From NCBI RefSeq assembly GCF_003634315.1, contig NZ_RBXL01000001.1, positions 372,001-436,000 of the forward strand: a stretch of DNA of 64,000 nt. The letters run 5' to 3'. The notes under the pieces were generated by a model. That model was given only the letters and a program-made list of their open reading frames with translations. It had not been told where the DNA came from and made no database searches. The translations under genes were made by a program, and so were the position numbers. The DNA comes from Thiocapsa rosea. GTDB lineage: Bacteria > Pseudomonadota > Gammaproteobacteria > Chromatiales > Chromatiaceae. Shown one piece after another: positions 1-8,732 of the stretch; positions within the stretch are counted from its first letter, which is position 1, and every line of letters begins with the position of its first letter.

Positions 1-2546
1 AGCGTCGTCACGACATCGAGCGCCCGCTCCTGCCGCCGGCCAAGCTCTATCTGCATCCCGACGAGATGGCCGGGGCACTCAACCGACTGTCGGGCGTGCT
101 CTATCAGTCCCCCGAGGTTCCGGATCGGCGCAAGGGGTATGCGGCATTCCACAACTTTGCGACCACCACCCTGCCCCCGCTCGCCATCCAGGCGCGCGCT
201 GCAGAACCCGCGCAAGCCTTGCAGGACTTCCTGAGCATGCCGGATCGCCGGGTCCTGTTCGTCGCCGAAAGCACGGGGCGGCGCGAGATGCTCTCCGAGC
301 ATCTGGCCGGGTTCAACATCCGCGCCCGTCAGGTCGAAGGCTGGCAAGCATTCGTCGAGGGTGATCTCGATCTGGCGTTGACCGTCGCGCCGCTCGAGCG
401 CGGTCTGCTGCTGGAAGACCGCGGCATCGCGCTGGTCACCGAGACCCAGCTCTACGGCGAGCGGGTGCGCCAGGAGCGTCGGCGCCGCGCGCGCGAGCGC
501 GACAGCGACGCCATCGTGCGCAACCTTACCGAGCTGACCGAGGGCGCGCCGGTCGTGCATGAGGAGCACGGCGTCGGGCGCTATCTGGGGCTGCAGACCC
601 TGCAGGTCTGCGGGATGACCACCGAGTTCCTCGCACTCGAATACGCCAACGGCGACAAGCTCTATGTCCCGGTCAGCTCGCTGCATCTGATCTCGCGCTA
701 CACGGGTGCCTCGCCCGAGAACGCGCCCCTGCACCGACTCGGCGGCGAGCAGTGGGATCGGATCAAGCGCAAGGCCGCGCAGAAGGCGCACGACGTGGCC
801 GCCGAGCTGCTCGATATCTACGCGCGACGCGCCGCCCGCGAGGGCGTGGCCTGCCCGGCACCGGGCGACGACTATGCCGCCTTCGCCGCTGCCTTCCCCT
901 TCGAGGAGACCCCCGATCAGCTGCGCGCCATCGAGGGCGTAATCGCCGACATGGAAGACGCCAAGCCGATGGACCGGGTGGTCTGCGGCGATGTCGGCTT
1001 CGGCAAGACGGAGGTCGCCATGCGGGCGGCCTTCATGGCCGTACAGGGCGGACGGCAGGTCGCGGTGCTGGTGCCGACCACCCTGCTCGCCCAACAGCAT
1101 TTCGAGAACTTCTCCGACCGCTTCGCCGACTGGCCGATCAAGATCGAGAGCCTGTCGCGATTCCGCACCGCCAAAGAGCAGAAGAAGGTGCTCGAAGGTC
1201 TGGCCGACGGCACGGTCGACATCCTGGTCGGCACCCACAAGCTCCTACAGCCCAGTCTGAAATTCAAGAATCTGGGACTGGCGATCATCGACGAGGAGCA
1301 CCGCTTCGGTGTGCGCCACAAGGAGCAGCTCAAGAATCTGCGCAGCGAGGTGGACATCCTGACCCTCACGGCGACGCCGATACCACGCACGCTCAACATG
1401 GCCATGTCAGGCCTGCGGGATCTGTCCATCATCGCGACACCGCCGGTCGAGCGTCATCCCATCAAGACCTTCGTCAGCCCCTGGAACGACGGCCTGATCC
1501 AAGAGGCGGTGCTGCGCGAGCTCAAGCGCGGCGGTCAGGTCTACTTCCTCCACAACGAGGTGGAGACCATCGAGAACCAGGCGCAGAAGCTCGAGGCCCT
1601 GATCCCGGAGGCGCGGGTACAGGTCGCGCACGGACAGATGCGCGAGCGCGATCTCGAACGGGTGATGCGCGACTTCTATCACCAGCGTTTCAACCTGCTG
1701 GTCTGCACCACCATCATCGAGAGCGGCATCGACGTGCCGAGCGCCAACACCATCGTCATCAATCGTGCCGACAAGCTGGGGCTGGCGCAGCTGCATCAGC
1801 TGCGCGGACGGGTCGGGCGCTCGCACCATCGCGCCTACGCCTATCTGATCACGCCGCCGACCAAGGTCATGACTGCGGACGCGAAGAAGCGATTGGAGGC
1901 GATCGAGTCCATGGAGGATCTAGGGGCCGGCTTCACGCTCGCCACCCATGACTTGGAGATCCGCGGAGCCGGCGAGCTGCTCGGCGACGAGCAGTCCGGC
2001 CAGATCCACGAGGTCGGCTTCTCGCTCTACATGGACCTGCTCGAACGCGCGGTCCAGGCGCTCAAGGCCGGACGCACGCCCGAGCTGGACCGACCACTCA
2101 GTCACGGCGCCGAGATCGATCTCGGCCTACCCGCCCTGCTGCCCAGCGACTATCTGCCCGACGTGCACGCCCGCCTCGTCATGTACAAACGGATTGCGAG
2201 CGCCGCCACGGCCGGCGATCTCAGGGAGCTGCAGGTGGAGATGATCGACCGCTTCGGCCTGCTGCCCGAGCCGGCCAAGAACCTGCTCGAGATCACCGAG
2301 CTGAAACTGAAGGTCCAGCCCTACGGAATCCGCAAGATCGAAGCCGGGCCGGCGAGCGGGCGGATCCTCTTCGACGAGACGCCGAGCATCGACCCCGGAA
2401 ACCTGATCCGACTGATTCAGCAAAAGCCAAAGGAGTTCAAGCTCGACGGCAGCGACAAGCTGCGGTTTTACCGGGACATGGCCGAGCCGCAACGCCGGCT
2501 GAGGCAGGTGAACGAAGTGATTGCGCAGTTGGTTGGCGCAGGATAA
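1..2546 (+). CDS. mfd: Transcription-repair coupling factor Mfd (5' truncated by window edge)
   Basis: The open frame runs from base 3 without a stop, so the gene begins upstream; about 848 of the ~1150 residues usual for Mfd are present. Mfd displaces RNA polymerase stalled at DNA lesions and recruits UvrA. Visible from the N-terminal side: the end of the UvrB-homology region, the RNA-polymerase-interaction (CarD/RID-like) region with EEHGVGRYLGL, then a RecG-like translocase with Walker A GDVGFGKTEVA, the DEEHRFG motif, TATPIPRTLNMAM and the helicase motif GRVGRSHHRAYAYL, followed by the C-terminal TRCF domain. The reading frame looks intact. A double-length uvrA lies at the other end of the window. 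Confidence 0.97.
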   Translation, partial: RRHDIERPLLPPAKLYLHPDEMAGALNRLSGVLYQSPEVPDRRKGYAAFHNFATTTLPPLAIQARAAEPAQALQDFLSMPDRRVLFVAESTGRREMLSEHLAGFNIRARQVEGWQAFVEGDLDLALTVAPLERGLLLEDRGIALVTETQLYGERVRQERRRRARERDSDAIVRNLTELTEGAPVVHEEHGVGRYLGLQTLQVCGMTTEFLALEYANGDKLYVPVSSLHLISRYTGASPENAPLHRLGGEQWDRIKRKAAQKAHDVAAELLDIYARRAAREGVACPAPGDDYAAFAAAFPFEETPDQLRAIEGVIADMEDAKPMDRVVCGDVGFGKTEVAMRAAFMAVQGGRQVAVLVPTTLLAQQHFENFSDRFADWPIKIESLSRFRTAKEQKKVLEGLADGTVDILVGTHKLLQPSLKFKNLGLAIIDEEHRFGVRHKEQLKNLRSEVDILTLTATPIPRTLNMAMSGLRDLSIIATPPVERHPIKTFVSPWNDGLIQEAVLRELKRGGQVYFLHNEVETIENQAQKLEALIPEARVQVAHGQMRERDLERVMRDFYHQRFNLLVCTTIIESGIDVPSANTIVINRADKLGLAQLHQLRGRVGRSHHRAYAYLITPPTKVMTADAKKRLEAIESMEDLGAGFTLATHDLEIRGAGELLGDEQSGQIHEVGFSLYMDLLERAVQALKAGRTPELDRPLSHGAEIDLGLPALLPSDYLPDVHARLVMYKRIASAATAGDLRELQVEMIDRFGLLPEPAKNLLEITELKLKVQPYGIRKIEAGPASGRILFDETPSIDPGNLIRLIQQKPKEFKLDGSDKLRFYRDMAEPQRRLRQVNEVIAQLVGAG

Positions 2547-3015
2547 AACGGAAGAGGAGTCGAAACGATCGCGAGGGCCATCCGGAAAGTGCAGACCGCT
2601 TCTTCTTGCGCGCATGTTTATGTCTTTTGTACGGCCTGGTTCATCAGACGGTCCATCTTGCGTACGCTGTCGCGATCAGGAACCACACCGACGAATCGAA
2701 TCAAGGAAGAAAGCCTCATGACCCAGACAACGGCCTACCCGTACTTCCCGCCGGCCCAGCGCCACGCGTTTGCCAGCCCTCGGCATCACTGACTACCCCC
2801 GCCGTGGGCATCGCTCTTTAGATCGCCCCCCCAGATGCTCGGAGGACTCTTGATACCGCTCCGCGGCGCCACGCATGCCATGTGGCGGTTTGGCCGGAGT
2901 TACGAAAAAGGGCGATGACGTGATAATCCGTCATCACGGACGAACAACTTCACCGAGCGATGCTCGGAGGCATCGTTTTCAGCTGAGCCTGCCAATCATC
3001 GCGAGAAACATCACC
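2547..3015. other. Intergenic region, mfd to subtilase
   Basis: About 470 bp with no convincing gene except one possible short peptide (2718-2792). No clear terminator follows mfd. The protease frame stays open back to 2875, but the start codons before 3016 lack a good ribosome-binding site and give no signal peptide at the N-terminus. Confidence 0.5.
2718..2792 (+). CDS. Possible 24-residue peptide
   Basis: An ATG preceded by a good purine-rich Shine-Dalgarno stretch (AAGGAAGA, about 7 bases upstream) opens a 24-codon frame ending in TGA, rich in Pro, His and aromatic residues. It could be a leader peptide, the remnant of a lost gene, or chance. No family is recognised. Confidence 0.2.
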   Translation: MTQTTAYPYFPPAQRHAFASPRHH

Positions 3016-5268
3016 ATGAACATTCGCCCCACGGTACGAAAACAACTGAGCGCTGCGAGACAAGCCATGAGCATCTCAATCTCGGTCATCTTGGCATTCG
3101 TCGCCGTGTTCGCTGCGATGCCGACCCCGTCGGCCAACAACGCAATCGATCCACCTGTCGCGCCAAATAAGAGCGCGGAGCTTAAGACCAAAACGGGGCA
3201 GAGCGCAGATTTGCGTGGCAGTCCACCCGAAAAAGCCTCAGCTCATCGTGAGTTGTTGGATCAAGCTCATTCCTTAGGTCGAATCCCGGTCATCGTCAAG
3301 CTCAAGACCTGGGTGCAGCCCGAATCAATGCTTGACGATGACGGAATCGTGCAACAGCGCGAAGCGCTCTCGACGATACAACAGCGCGTTCTGGATGAAT
3401 TGTCCTCGAGGAACGGGCGGGATCAAGCGGCCATGGGCATCAAGCGCTTTGCTCTGACACCTGCATTCGCAATGCAGGCGAGCGAGTCAGACATTCTGGA
3501 GCTTCTGGCGCATCCGGACGTTATCGACGTCGTGGAGGATAGCATCATGCTCCCCTTCCTCATGGATAGTGTTCCGCTGATTGGGGGCCTCGATGGTGCT
3601 TTCCTTGGATACACCGGCCTGGGCCAGGTCGTTGCCATTCTGGATACCGGCGTGGATAAAAATCATCCTTTTTTGAAAGGAAAGGTGATTTCGGAGGCAT
3701 GCTACTCGTCGAATGTCCCGGCACTCGGTGCGACTTCGCTTTGCCCCGGGGGTGTCTCTGAATCTACGGCCGATGGCTCCGGGGTCAATTGTCCAATCAC
3801 CTTGGCGGGTTGTGATCACGGCACTCATGTAGCGGGAATTGTAGCTGGACGAAGCACCAACGCTTCCGGTGTTGCCAGAGACGCTGACATCATCGCCGCT
3901 CAGGTATTTTCGCGTTTTGATTCAGCCAGTTTCTGCGGGATTGCAGCGCCTTGCATTGCGACTTTCACATCCGACTCACTCCGTGCATTAGAGCGAATTT
4001 ACCTTCTCCGAACCAGTTACCCGATTGCTGCAATTAACATGAGTCTCGGTAGCGGTGCTTTTCAAGATCCTTGCAATGATGACGCAAGACGGACGATTAT
4101 CGACCAGCTGCGAAGCGCTGGCATTGCAACCGTCGCCGCAAGTGGAAACGAAGGCTATGCAAATGCGATGAGTGCGCCCGCATGCGTTCCGAGCGCGATC
4201 AGTGTCGGAAGCACAACCAAAGCGGACCAGATCTCGGGCTTCTCCAATAGTGCTTATTTTCTCGATCTACTGGCGCCCGGAGCATCGATCTATTCAGCAG
4301 TCCCAGGCACGGGCTATGCGTCAAAAAGCGGAACCTCGATGGCGACACCTCACGTCGCCGGAGCTTGGGCGGTGATCAAATCGGCCCAACCCGCCGCAGA
4401 CCCCGATGCTATTCTGAACATGCTCAAATCAACCGGGATAGCTCTAACCGATGTCAACGACATCACGACGTCTCGGATCCAGGTTGATCGAGCAGTCGAT
4501 GAAATCGCGGGACCACAAGCGACCATCAACACTGCTGTCCTACCCTACGCCCGTGCCGTCGCGATCGCCGAAACCGCCACCGCCTTTGCGAGCGTCATCA
4601 ACAGCGGCGACACGACGGCATTAAGTTGCTTGATTGCCCTTCCCACTGGCATTCCCGCAACCTTGAGCTATCAGACGACCACCGCAGCCAACGTGCTGAC
4701 AGGGACGCCGAACACCCCTGTCGACATTGCCGCCGGCGCAACCCAAGGCTTTGTCTTCGGCATCACACCGAGCCAATCGATGGCCGCGACCGAGATCCCG
4801 CTCGTGTTCGACTGCACCAACACCGCCCCGGCGCCCAGTCATCCCGGCCTCAATACCTTCATCCTCTCAGCCGCGGCGATCGCACCCCCCGATCTGCTCG
4901 CAATCGGCGTAACGCCAAGCGGGGACGGCGTCGTGCGGCTGCCGAGCAGCACCGGCATCGGCTTCTTCGCCACGGCAGCCGTGAACATCGGCAGCGCCGG
5001 CACGGTGACCGTCAGCGCCGACGACGGCGGGCGCGGCCTGCCCTTAACCCTGCGGGTCTGCGAGACCACCCCGGCAGGGGAGTGGATCGTCTGCGGAAAC
5101 AGCCTGACCCGTTTGGTCGGTGCCGACCAAACGGCCTACTTCACCGTTTTTGCCACCGGCACCGGTCAGCCGATTGCCTTTGATCCGGCCAACAACCGCC
5201 TCTTCCTGCGCTTCGCCTCGAACGGAACGACGGTGGGTGCAACCAATGTCGCAGTGACGGCGCCGTAG
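3016..5268 (+). CDS. Secreted subtilisin-like serine protease (S8) with C-terminal module shared with the 8733 gene
   Basis: About 750 residues from the chosen ATG; starts at 2875 and 3067 are possible, and 3067 would begin directly at the hydrophobic segment. Order: signal peptide; an inhibitor-like propeptide (VIVKLKTWVQPE...); then the peptidase S8 domain with Asp in AILDTGVDKNHP, His in DHGTHVAGIVAG, oxyanion Asn in ASGNEGYA and the catalytic Ser in GTSMATPHVAGAW. It should act outside the cytoplasmic membrane. From about 4519 to the stop it carries a ~249-residue module also found at the end of the secreted protein at 8733-11234. The protease call is firm; substrate and export route are unknown. 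Confidence 0.9.
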   Translation: MNIRPTVRKQLSAARQAMSISISVILAFVAVFAAMPTPSANNAIDPPVAPNKSAELKTKTGQSADLRGSPPEKASAHRELLDQAHSLGRIPVIVKLKTWVQPESMLDDDGIVQQREALSTIQQRVLDELSSRNGRDQAAMGIKRFALTPAFAMQASESDILELLAHPDVIDVVEDSIMLPFLMDSVPLIGGLDGAFLGYTGLGQVVAILDTGVDKNHPFLKGKVISEACYSSNVPALGATSLCPGGVSESTADGSGVNCPITLAGCDHGTHVAGIVAGRSTNASGVARDADIIAAQVFSRFDSASFCGIAAPCIATFTSDSLRALERIYLLRTSYPIAAINMSLGSGAFQDPCNDDARRTIIDQLRSAGIATVAASGNEGYANAMSAPACVPSAISVGSTTKADQISGFSNSAYFLDLLAPGASIYSAVPGTGYASKSGTSMATPHVAGAWAVIKSAQPAADPDAILNMLKSTGIALTDVNDITTSRIQVDRAVDEIAGPQATINTAVLPYARAVAIAETATAFASVINSGDTTALSCLIALPTGIPATLSYQTTTAANVLTGTPNTPVDIAAGATQGFVFGITPSQSMAATEIPLVFDCTNTAPAPSHPGLNTFILSAAAIAPPDLLAIGVTPSGDGVVRLPSSTGIGFFATAAVNIGSAGTVTVSADDGGRGLPLTLRVCETTPAGEWIVCGNSLTRLVGADQTAYFTVFATGTGQPIAFDPANNRLFLRFASNGTTVGATNVAVTAP
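4519..5268 (+). repeat. Copy 1 of a ~750 bp direct repeat encoding a shared C-terminal domain
   Basis: This stretch and 10482-11234 are alike in DNA and protein, with identical runs such as TAFASVINSGD, FDCTNTAPAPSH, GLNTFILSAA, DDGGRGLPL and GATNVAVT. The two copies lie in the same orientation about 6 kb apart, fused to unrelated N-terminal parts. A few Cys residues are conserved between copies. Confidence 0.85.
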
Positions 5269-5398
5269 CTGCGCGCGGTGCGGCGAATCGCGAGTGCCGG
5301 TGTCCACCGGCATGTCGCATCGGCTATCCTGCCGTCGCACCCTTGGCTGCAGCTTCGAGCAGGGTGGAGGTACACCGAACCATTCAGGAGGGTTGAGC

Positions 5399-7498
5399 AT
5401 GACGATCGACTGGACACCCGCGCCGGCGATGGCGTTCGCCTGTCCGGTCTGCCGTTCGGACGGCGCCAAGCGCTCCGTCCTGGCGGTTGAGTCGCCTTTC
5501 AATTCCAAAGATCTTTTGCGACTCCACGCCTGCGACGTGTGCGGAACCTTGAGCTTTCCGGGGCTGACGCCGCCAGCCTATGAGGAGGACGGGGCGGATG
5601 CGGATGCCGACACCGGGACGTCTCTTTCGCAGGCCGCCATCAAGTTCTATGTGGAGCAGGGCGCGGCGCCCGACACCATGGTCGAACCCCTGTTCTGGTT
5701 CGATCGGACCAATGTCAGGCGCTATGCGGAGGTCGGTTGCGGCTTCGGGTTCGGTTTGGACTTCGCCCGCGAGGCGCTGGGTTGGAAGGTTCGCGGTTTC
5801 GATCCCTCGCCGCTTGCACGCGCCGGGCGACACCTCCTGAATCTTCCCATCACATCGGCGTATCTCGGTCCCGAGACCTTGCGCGGCGAGCCGCCGGTCG
5901 ACGTACTGCTCGCCTCCGAGGTCATCGAGCATGTCGTGGACCCCCACCGCTTCCTGGACGACATCACGCCGATCTTGGCTCCAGACGGATGGTTGGTGAT
6001 CAGCACGCCGAATGCCGCCGGGGTCAGCCCGGATGCGTCTCCCGGCGCGCTGCTGCCGATTCTGACCCCCGGATATCACCTTGTACTCTTCAGCGAGGCG
6101 GCGCTGCGCCGGCTGCTCGAGGAACATGGCTTCACGCAGGTCGACATCCGAGCGTCGGCGACGAATCTGACGGCACTGGCCTGCCGTCAGTCACGGCCTT
6201 GCGATCTCTCTCGCACACTCGACCGGGATCTCTACCGCGACTATCTAAAGCGCCGACTCGGTTCGCTGGATCCGGACGAACCGCTCGCTCACGGGTTTTC
6301 CGGGCGATTGATCAAGGAGTATGTCAACGCGGGCGACATCGAGGCGGCACAGGCGGAGCTGCGCGGCCTGACCGACACCTATCGGCGTCTTTACGGCATC
6401 GATCTCGAGCGCCCCGAGACGGTCTTGGCCGGGCCGATCGAGATCGAGAGTTTCGGGAGATTTGGCGCAGTGATCCCGGCCAATCTCTGTGGTCTAGCCT
6501 ATCGGAGTGCCTTCATCGCGCTACGTCATGCGAATGAACCCGGACGCGCGCTGTCCTGTTTCCAGCTCGGCGAGCGTGCCGGGGTTGCCCTTCGCGAGGC
6601 TCTGCAATCGATCGGCTGCGACGACGGCGAGACCGAGCATCTCGTCGAGCTGTGCCGATTGGGTTCGCTCGAGGCTTCGACCCGCGTGTCTCCATCCGAA
6701 GCTCCGATGCGCTTGAAGGCCGCTCGCGAGGCATTCGTCGGAGCCGACGGCAGCGGGGCGAACTCACGACGTCGCTTCGAAGTCGATCTGGAACGGTGTT
6801 TCGTCGATCTGGCCTTCAGCGGTGACTACGCGGCAGCGAACGCCTTGGCTGACGCGCGTTGCACCGAGTGGCCGGATGCGCCGGGTGTACTCGACGCGCT
6901 CGGCCTCGCAGCATACGACTATGCCCGTTCCTGTCATGCCCGTGGATTGCTTGCCCTGAATGACCGAAACGATGCGGAGGCGGCGCTCACTTGGTTCCGG
7001 GCTGCCGGCGAACACCTGCAAGCCTCGACCGCTGCCGGCGACGCAGACCAAGACGACCTCGCACGAGCAATCGAAAGCGCCCTCCTGTCGGCCCAAGCCA
7101 TTGCCGAGCCCGAGGCTGCGGCCCGTGCATGTCAAGAGCGCTTGGCGGTCACGCCTTCATCGGCCCCTCATGTCCTTGGCCTCTGCTGCGAGGTCTTTCA
7201 GCGTCTGGTCCACAGCGGAGCTTACACTGCAGCGGCGACGCTCGAGCCCGCCATCGCCCGGCAACTGACCCTGGCGCCCGAGATGCTGACGGGCGAACTG
7301 GCGTTTGTGCTGGGCATTCTCGCCTTGAATCATGCGGCGGATCCAGCCGAAGCCTTCGGGTGGTTTTCGCGAGCGGCGCAATTAACATCTCCCGAGAGTC
7401 CGCTGAACGACCTCGCAATTTCCCATGCACGCCTGGCCGCGGCGGCAGCCGGCATCGAAGGTGCCGGCATCGGCGCAGACCCGAGCAGATCCAAGTAG
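5399..7498 (+). CDS. Zinc-ribbon class I SAM methyltransferase with helical C-terminal region
   Basis: The ATG at 5399 has a perfect AGGAGG seven bases upstream, so the in-frame start at 5294 is rejected; 699 residues. The N-terminus has paired cysteines (CPVC ... CDVC) typical of a zinc ribbon. The Rossmann methyltransferase follows: motif I EVGCGFGFGLDFAREA, acidic residue in VRGFDPSP, then LLASEVIEHVVDPHRF and DGWLVISTPN. The last ~350 residues are Ala/Leu-rich helices resembling TPR-type repeats. Such enzymes often modify surface sugars or lipids, which fits the RgpF-like gene 31 bases downstream, but the substrate is not evident. Confidence 0.8.
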   Translation: MTIDWTPAPAMAFACPVCRSDGAKRSVLAVESPFNSKDLLRLHACDVCGTLSFPGLTPPAYEEDGADADADTGTSLSQAAIKFYVEQGAAPDTMVEPLFWFDRTNVRRYAEVGCGFGFGLDFAREALGWKVRGFDPSPLARAGRHLLNLPITSAYLGPETLRGEPPVDVLLASEVIEHVVDPHRFLDDITPILAPDGWLVISTPNAAGVSPDASPGALLPILTPGYHLVLFSEAALRRLLEEHGFTQVDIRASATNLTALACRQSRPCDLSRTLDRDLYRDYLKRRLGSLDPDEPLAHGFSGRLIKEYVNAGDIEAAQAELRGLTDTYRRLYGIDLERPETVLAGPIEIESFGRFGAVIPANLCGLAYRSAFIALRHANEPGRALSCFQLGERAGVALREALQSIGCDDGETEHLVELCRLGSLEASTRVSPSEAPMRLKAAREAFVGADGSGANSRRRFEVDLERCFVDLAFSGDYAAANALADARCTEWPDAPGVLDALGLAAYDYARSCHARGLLALNDRNDAEAALTWFRAAGEHLQASTAAGDADQDDLARAIESALLSAQAIAEPEAAARACQERLAVTPSSAPHVLGLCCEVFQRLVHSGAYTAAATLEPAIARQLTLAPEMLTGELAFVLGILALNHAADPAEAFGWFSRAAQLTSPESPLNDLAISHARLAAAAAGIEGAGIGADPSRSK

Positions 7499-7529
7499 CC
7501 CGACTCACGCAGTACTAAAGGATTGTTCT

Positions 7530-8564
7530 ATGGGGTTGCGCGAATTTCGTCAAGCACTCACCGGGCGCCGACTCGGCAACTTCATCGAGCACCGAACCTG
7601 TTGGATGCGCGTGCGCTTTGCGCGTGACCCGAGTTGGGTTGTCCAACGCTGGGACGGCGATGGCGGGTTGGCCGAGACCAAGCGGATCGCCGTCTTCGTC
7701 CACTACGACGACAAGGGTCTCGTCCATCAGTACGTGCTTTTCTATCTGCAGCAATTGCGAGAGGCCGGCTACGATATCCTGTTCGTGACCAACAGCCCTC
7801 GGCTCTTGCCGTCTGCGGTCGAGGTGCTGCGTCCGCACTGCGCTTTGATCTTGCGGCGGCGCAACCGCGGCTACGACTTCGGGGCCTATAAGGATGCCAT
7901 ACGGGAGATCCCGGACCTCGCCACGCTCGACAGCCTCATCCTGGCCAATGACAGTGTTTACGGCCCCTTTCACTCGCTGAGTGAGCTCCTGCGACAGGCC
8001 GACCCGACTCAAGCCGACATCTGGGGCATTACGGATAATTTTGAGCACCACTATCATCTGCAGAGCTACTTCCTCCTCCTCCATCGCCCGGCCTTGGCAG
8101 CGACCGAGTTCCACCGGTTCTGGAGGGATGTCTGCTACACCCAAACGAAAGAGCTGGTCATCCATCATCACGAGATCGGCTTCTCGCGGCGAATGCTGGC
8201 CGCCGGACTGCAATTAGAAGCGCTCTATCCCTACCGCGCTGTGGCGATGGAGCTAATCGACGATCTGCAACGCCGCTGGCTGGACAATCCCGATTGGGCC
8301 GCGCGGTTACCACAGCGCGATTATCTCAAATGGTTGTTCGAGAAATTGATGGCCGGTGTGCCCGTTAACCCCAGCCACTTCTTCTGGGAGCCCTTATTGC
8401 GTCGGCACGGCTACCCCTTCCTAAAACGCGAGCTGCTCACACGCAACCCCTGCGGCGTGCCGCTGACCCAATACTGGGAGAGTGCGATTCGCCAAGTGAG
8501 CGGATACGATACTCGCCTAATCTCCCGACACCTGCAGCATGTCTTGCGTAACCGTAGCATTTGA
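7530..8564 (+). CDS. Rhamnan synthesis protein F (RgpF)-like glycan biosynthesis protein
   Basis: Start set at ATG 7530 with AAAGGA eight bases upstream; 344 residues. The core resembles the rhamnan synthesis F family: VFVHYDDKGLVHQYV near the start, LRRRNRGYDFGAYKDAI, LILANDSVYGPF, and a later block with FWRDV and HHHEIGFSRRM. The family takes part in building rhamnose-containing surface polysaccharides, probably as a glycosyltransferase-like cytoplasmic enzyme. It is probably co-transcribed with the methyltransferase before it. Exact activity is unknown. Confidence 0.75.
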   Translation: MGLREFRQALTGRRLGNFIEHRTCWMRVRFARDPSWVVQRWDGDGGLAETKRIAVFVHYDDKGLVHQYVLFYLQQLREAGYDILFVTNSPRLLPSAVEVLRPHCALILRRRNRGYDFGAYKDAIREIPDLATLDSLILANDSVYGPFHSLSELLRQADPTQADIWGITDNFEHHYHLQSYFLLLHRPALAATEFHRFWRDVCYTQTKELVIHHHEIGFSRRMLAAGLQLEALYPYRAVAMELIDDLQRRWLDNPDWAARLPQRDYLKWLFEKLMAGVPVNPSHFFWEPLLRRHGYPFLKRELLTRNPCGVPLTQYWESAIRQVSGYDTRLISRHLQHVLRNRSI

Positions 8565-8592
8565 ACGGAAACCGAAACCCCAGGACCGGGTC

Positions 8593-8676
8593 TTAAACCG
8601 CGCCGGCTCCGACGGCCGTCGGAGCCGGCGCGGCCAAGCCAACACACTACGCATACCGCACTGGGCGCAGTTTAGA
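8593..8676 (+). repeat. TIR element E1 (GCC type, internal-palindrome variant)
   Basis: Left end TTAAACCGCGCC, right end GGGCGCAGTTTAGA. The interior holds a perfect palindrome centred on GACGGCCGTC (about 8598-8631). It is the reverse-orientation relative of E3 and shares its ends with E5 and E9. Its right end runs into the first possible start codon (8676) of the next gene. Confidence 0.85.
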
Positions 8677-8732
8677 TGACAATCGTCGCCGCACCCTGCG
8701 CGGCAGCCGAACGGGTTAAGAAGATGTTCACA